From a bacterium (GTDB lineage: Bacteria; Electryoneota; Electryoneia; Electryoneales; Electryoneaceae), in the NCBI GenBank assembly GCA_020444265.1, contig JAHLLH010000009.1, positions 107,881-171,880 on the forward strand: a stretch of DNA of 64,000 nucleotides, in the 5' to 3' direction. A program made the position numbers and the translations under genes. The notes under the pieces were generated by a model. That model had not been told where the DNA came from. It did no database searches and saw nothing but the letters and a program-made list of their open reading frames with translations. Below are positions 62,460 to 64,000 of this stretch, in pieces. How positions within the stretch are numbered: the first letter of the stretch is position 1; the number at the start of each line of letters is the position of its first letter.

Positions 62460-63758
62460 ATGAAACGGTTTGTGTTGGCATTGATGGTGGTGGGGCTTAT
62501 TCCTGCCTTGATGTTGGGGGCAACCCTCAGCGGTGTTGTATCAGATTCAGCAGGAACAGCGATTGTGAACGCTCGGGTCAATGTGATGAGCGACCCGATG
62601 CATGGCCATCCCGGTGATGGATATCGTGCCTGGACGGACGAATCGGGAACGTACCTGATCGAAGGGATCGAGGCGGGTGTCTACGAAGTAATCGCGGGCG
62701 CGCGCGGGTTCGACATGGCTCATCTGCCGATCGAATTCACCGAAGATGCGGCAGTCGTGCAGGACTTCACACTTTTCCTGCATCACGGCGGGGGCGGTGG
62801 TGGGCCGGGAGATGGCCCGTTTGACCATCCCTGGGAGATCGTTGAACTGACCGGCACAACCATGATCGATGTTCGGGGCGACCGTCAGCTCTTCTTGCTG
62901 GACACCGACGATGTCCCCGGTCCGAATTTCGTGCTCGGATTCGGTCCGCCCGACTATATCCCGGAAAGTGATGTTGCTCTGCCGGAAGAAGGCGATGTGA
63001 TCGAGATTACCGGTGGCCTGATGCTGCGTGGTCATCATCCCGTTGATATGCCCCTGGTGATTGTCTTCGAGCTGAACGATCAGCCCTGGTTCACACCGGA
63101 TTCATCGGGTCATCATAATGGTCATGGCGGCTGGTGGCACCGTCACCACGGCTGCGAATTTGGCGACCCGGTTCTTGTCGATGTAGAGGGGAACGCGATG
63201 GTCATCCTCGACCGTCAGGACCATGAACGGTTCGCACTGAACGTGGACGATACCCCCGAACCGGAATTCCGTCTCGACTTCGGCCGCGATGACTACGATC
63301 CAGGCAATGGTGCGGCACGTCCGGTGGACGGCGATTTTGTCGAGATCACCGGTGGTCTGATCAATGGATGCCCGATCCATGCGACGATTGTCGTTTACGA
63401 AATAAACGGCATGTTCTGGCGTGAGCCTGGTGACACCACCGGTCTCGGTCCGCAGCAGACAACGGCTGTCGGGGACGAGCAGGTGCTTCAGCCCTCCAGC
63501 CATTTGGTTGTCGATGCCTACCCGAATCCCTTCAACCCGACGACAACGGTTTCGGTCACCCTGCCGAGCGCGGGTGAAGTGAGTATCCGTGTCTTCGACC
63601 TCGCAGGTCGTCAGGTCGCCGAACTGGCGCAGGGTACCTTCGCCGCTGGCCAGCATCGTTTCGTGCTGGATGGCACCGCCCTCGCCTCGGGCAGCTACTT
63701 TGTGAAGGTACAGAGCACGACTGCGCAGTCGATCCGACGAGTGCAGCTGGTGAAGTAG
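62460..63758 (+). CDS. Secreted protein with carboxypeptidase-regulatory-like domain, duplicated module and sorting tail
   Basis: A 432-residue exported protein. After the signal peptide (MKRFVLALMVVGLIPALMLG) comes a carboxypeptidase regulatory-like beta-domain (about 22-105; GTYLIEGIEAGVYEVIAG). Two copies of a roughly 85-residue module follow, each with a DFG/GFG-x-DY element and EITGGL. They are joined by Gly- and His-rich linkers (HHNGHGGWWHRHHG). The final 85 residues (YPNPFNPTTTVSVTL, VFDLAGRQVAEL, ASGSYFVKV) are a sorting-like tail. GAGG 5 nt before ATG 62460 decides the start. Function is unknown. The His clusters suggest metal binding (inference). Confidence 0.8.
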   Translation: MKRFVLALMVVGLIPALMLGATLSGVVSDSAGTAIVNARVNVMSDPMHGHPGDGYRAWTDESGTYLIEGIEAGVYEVIAGARGFDMAHLPIEFTEDAAVVQDFTLFLHHGGGGGGPGDGPFDHPWEIVELTGTTMIDVRGDRQLFLLDTDDVPGPNFVLGFGPPDYIPESDVALPEEGDVIEITGGLMLRGHHPVDMPLVIVFELNDQPWFTPDSSGHHNGHGGWWHRHHGCEFGDPVLVDVEGNAMVILDRQDHERFALNVDDTPEPEFRLDFGRDDYDPGNGAARPVDGDFVEITGGLINGCPIHATIVVYEINGMFWREPGDTTGLGPQQTTAVGDEQVLQPSSHLVVDAYPNPFNPTTTVSVTLPSAGEVSIRVFDLAGRQVAELAQGTFAAGQHRFVLDGTALASGSYFVKVQSTTAQSIRRVQLVK

Positions 63759-63780
63759 GGCTGATGGTTGCTGAGTATTC

Positions 63781-63813
63781 ACGCCCCGGTGATGTTTTCG
63801 CCGGGGCGTTTTA
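63781..63813 (+). terminator. Terminator of the secreted-protein gene
   Basis: A perfect stem ACGCCCCGG / CCGGGGCGT is followed by TTTT, 22 nt after the stop codon. Confidence 0.85.
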
Positions 63814-63821
63814 ATGGGTGG

Positions 63822-63966
63822 CCCGACTTGCTTGCCAAGTCGGGTTTATTCATGTAGGCCGGATTCTTGAGCCCGGCGCTGTCCGGCGCGAGCCGGACGT
63901 TCAATTTTAGAAGGTGTCAGGGGCACTGAGGCCCCTTCTTTTCTTGCCGGATTCAAGAATCCGGCC
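63822..63966. repeat. Nested inverted repeats at the window end
   Basis: CCCGACTTG/CAAGTCGGG (63822-63845), then AGGCCGGATTCTTGA (from 63856) mirrored by GCCGGATTC-AA-GAATCCGGC (to about 63966). Between them are GTCCGGC/GCCGGAC and the terminator-like AGAAGG...GGGGC...GGCCCC-TTCTTTTC. There is no gene. This looks like another mosaic of short palindromic repeats. Confidence 0.65.
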
Positions 63967-64000
63967 TTGTATATTCGTGTTGTCCCCCTCGAGTTCGTAT

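Overview
The window is a chromosomal segment of a diderm bacterium with moderately high GC (one counted line inside uvrB is 38 of 60 G/C). LptE, a heptosyltransferase-like protein, MurJ and several outer-membrane beta-barrels indicate an LPS-bearing envelope. Three secreted proteins end in a sorting-tail-like domain (two with a PNPFN motif), which is typical of the Fibrobacterota-Chlorobiota-Bacteroidota side of the tree and its many candidate phyla. The exact phylum cannot be named from the sequence alone. No rRNA, tRNA, CRISPR array or transposase gene was found.

Layout: 1-600 is the 3' end of an upstream transcription unit (strong terminator) plus two intergenic repeat families. 647-1993 is a MATE exporter. 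2073-5131 (minus) is a row of four outer-membrane beta-barrel genes. 5472-7320 (minus) is pdxS and pdxT, split by a repeat element and a terminator. 7604-12823 holds a DUF1861 protein, a PGPGW membrane protein, kbl, a fifth beta-barrel and malQ. 12986-15829 is a secreted subtilase. 16041-22515 is a compact plus-strand cluster topA-xerC-hpf-hprK-EIIA-EIIB-mlaD, a regulatory PTS without its membrane components. 22860-25568 is a large secreted protein of unknown function. 25695-31859 (minus) is an exported proteolysis cluster: a tricorn-like protease and a two-chain M16 peptidase. 32164-39270 has alkD, an MTA/SAH deaminase-like gene, a YihY protein, a NatB-like permease, miaB and lapA. 39349-48473 (minus) is a tightly packed eight-gene operon: purD, MBL hydrolase, sigma-54 activator, lptE, a TsaC/LMW-phosphatase fusion, heptosyltransferase, murJ and an unknown alpha/alpha protein. 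uvrB follows at 48752-50779.

At 50.9-52.3 kb base composition falls sharply (one counted line is 20 of 60 G/C). Here lies a two-gene island with its own near-consensus promoter: a small polytopic membrane protein, and a membrane-anchored coiled-coil protein ending in a nucleoside-deoxyribosyltransferase/TIR-like domain. This is the best candidate for an undescribed system, probably defence-related. After it come an S58 peptidase, a CYTH protein, selB, comF, an LRR lipoprotein, an unknown secreted protein, a single-chain M16 peptidase and a secreted protein with a sorting tail.

Intergenic DNA is unusually rich in structured repeats. At least four families are present: about 98-bp units with conserved ends and unrelated interiors; multi-hairpin units at 37.0-37.4 and 48.5 kb; TGTCATCCCC-ended elements at 0.3 and 53.2 kb; and an inverted pair at 32.9-33.1 kb.
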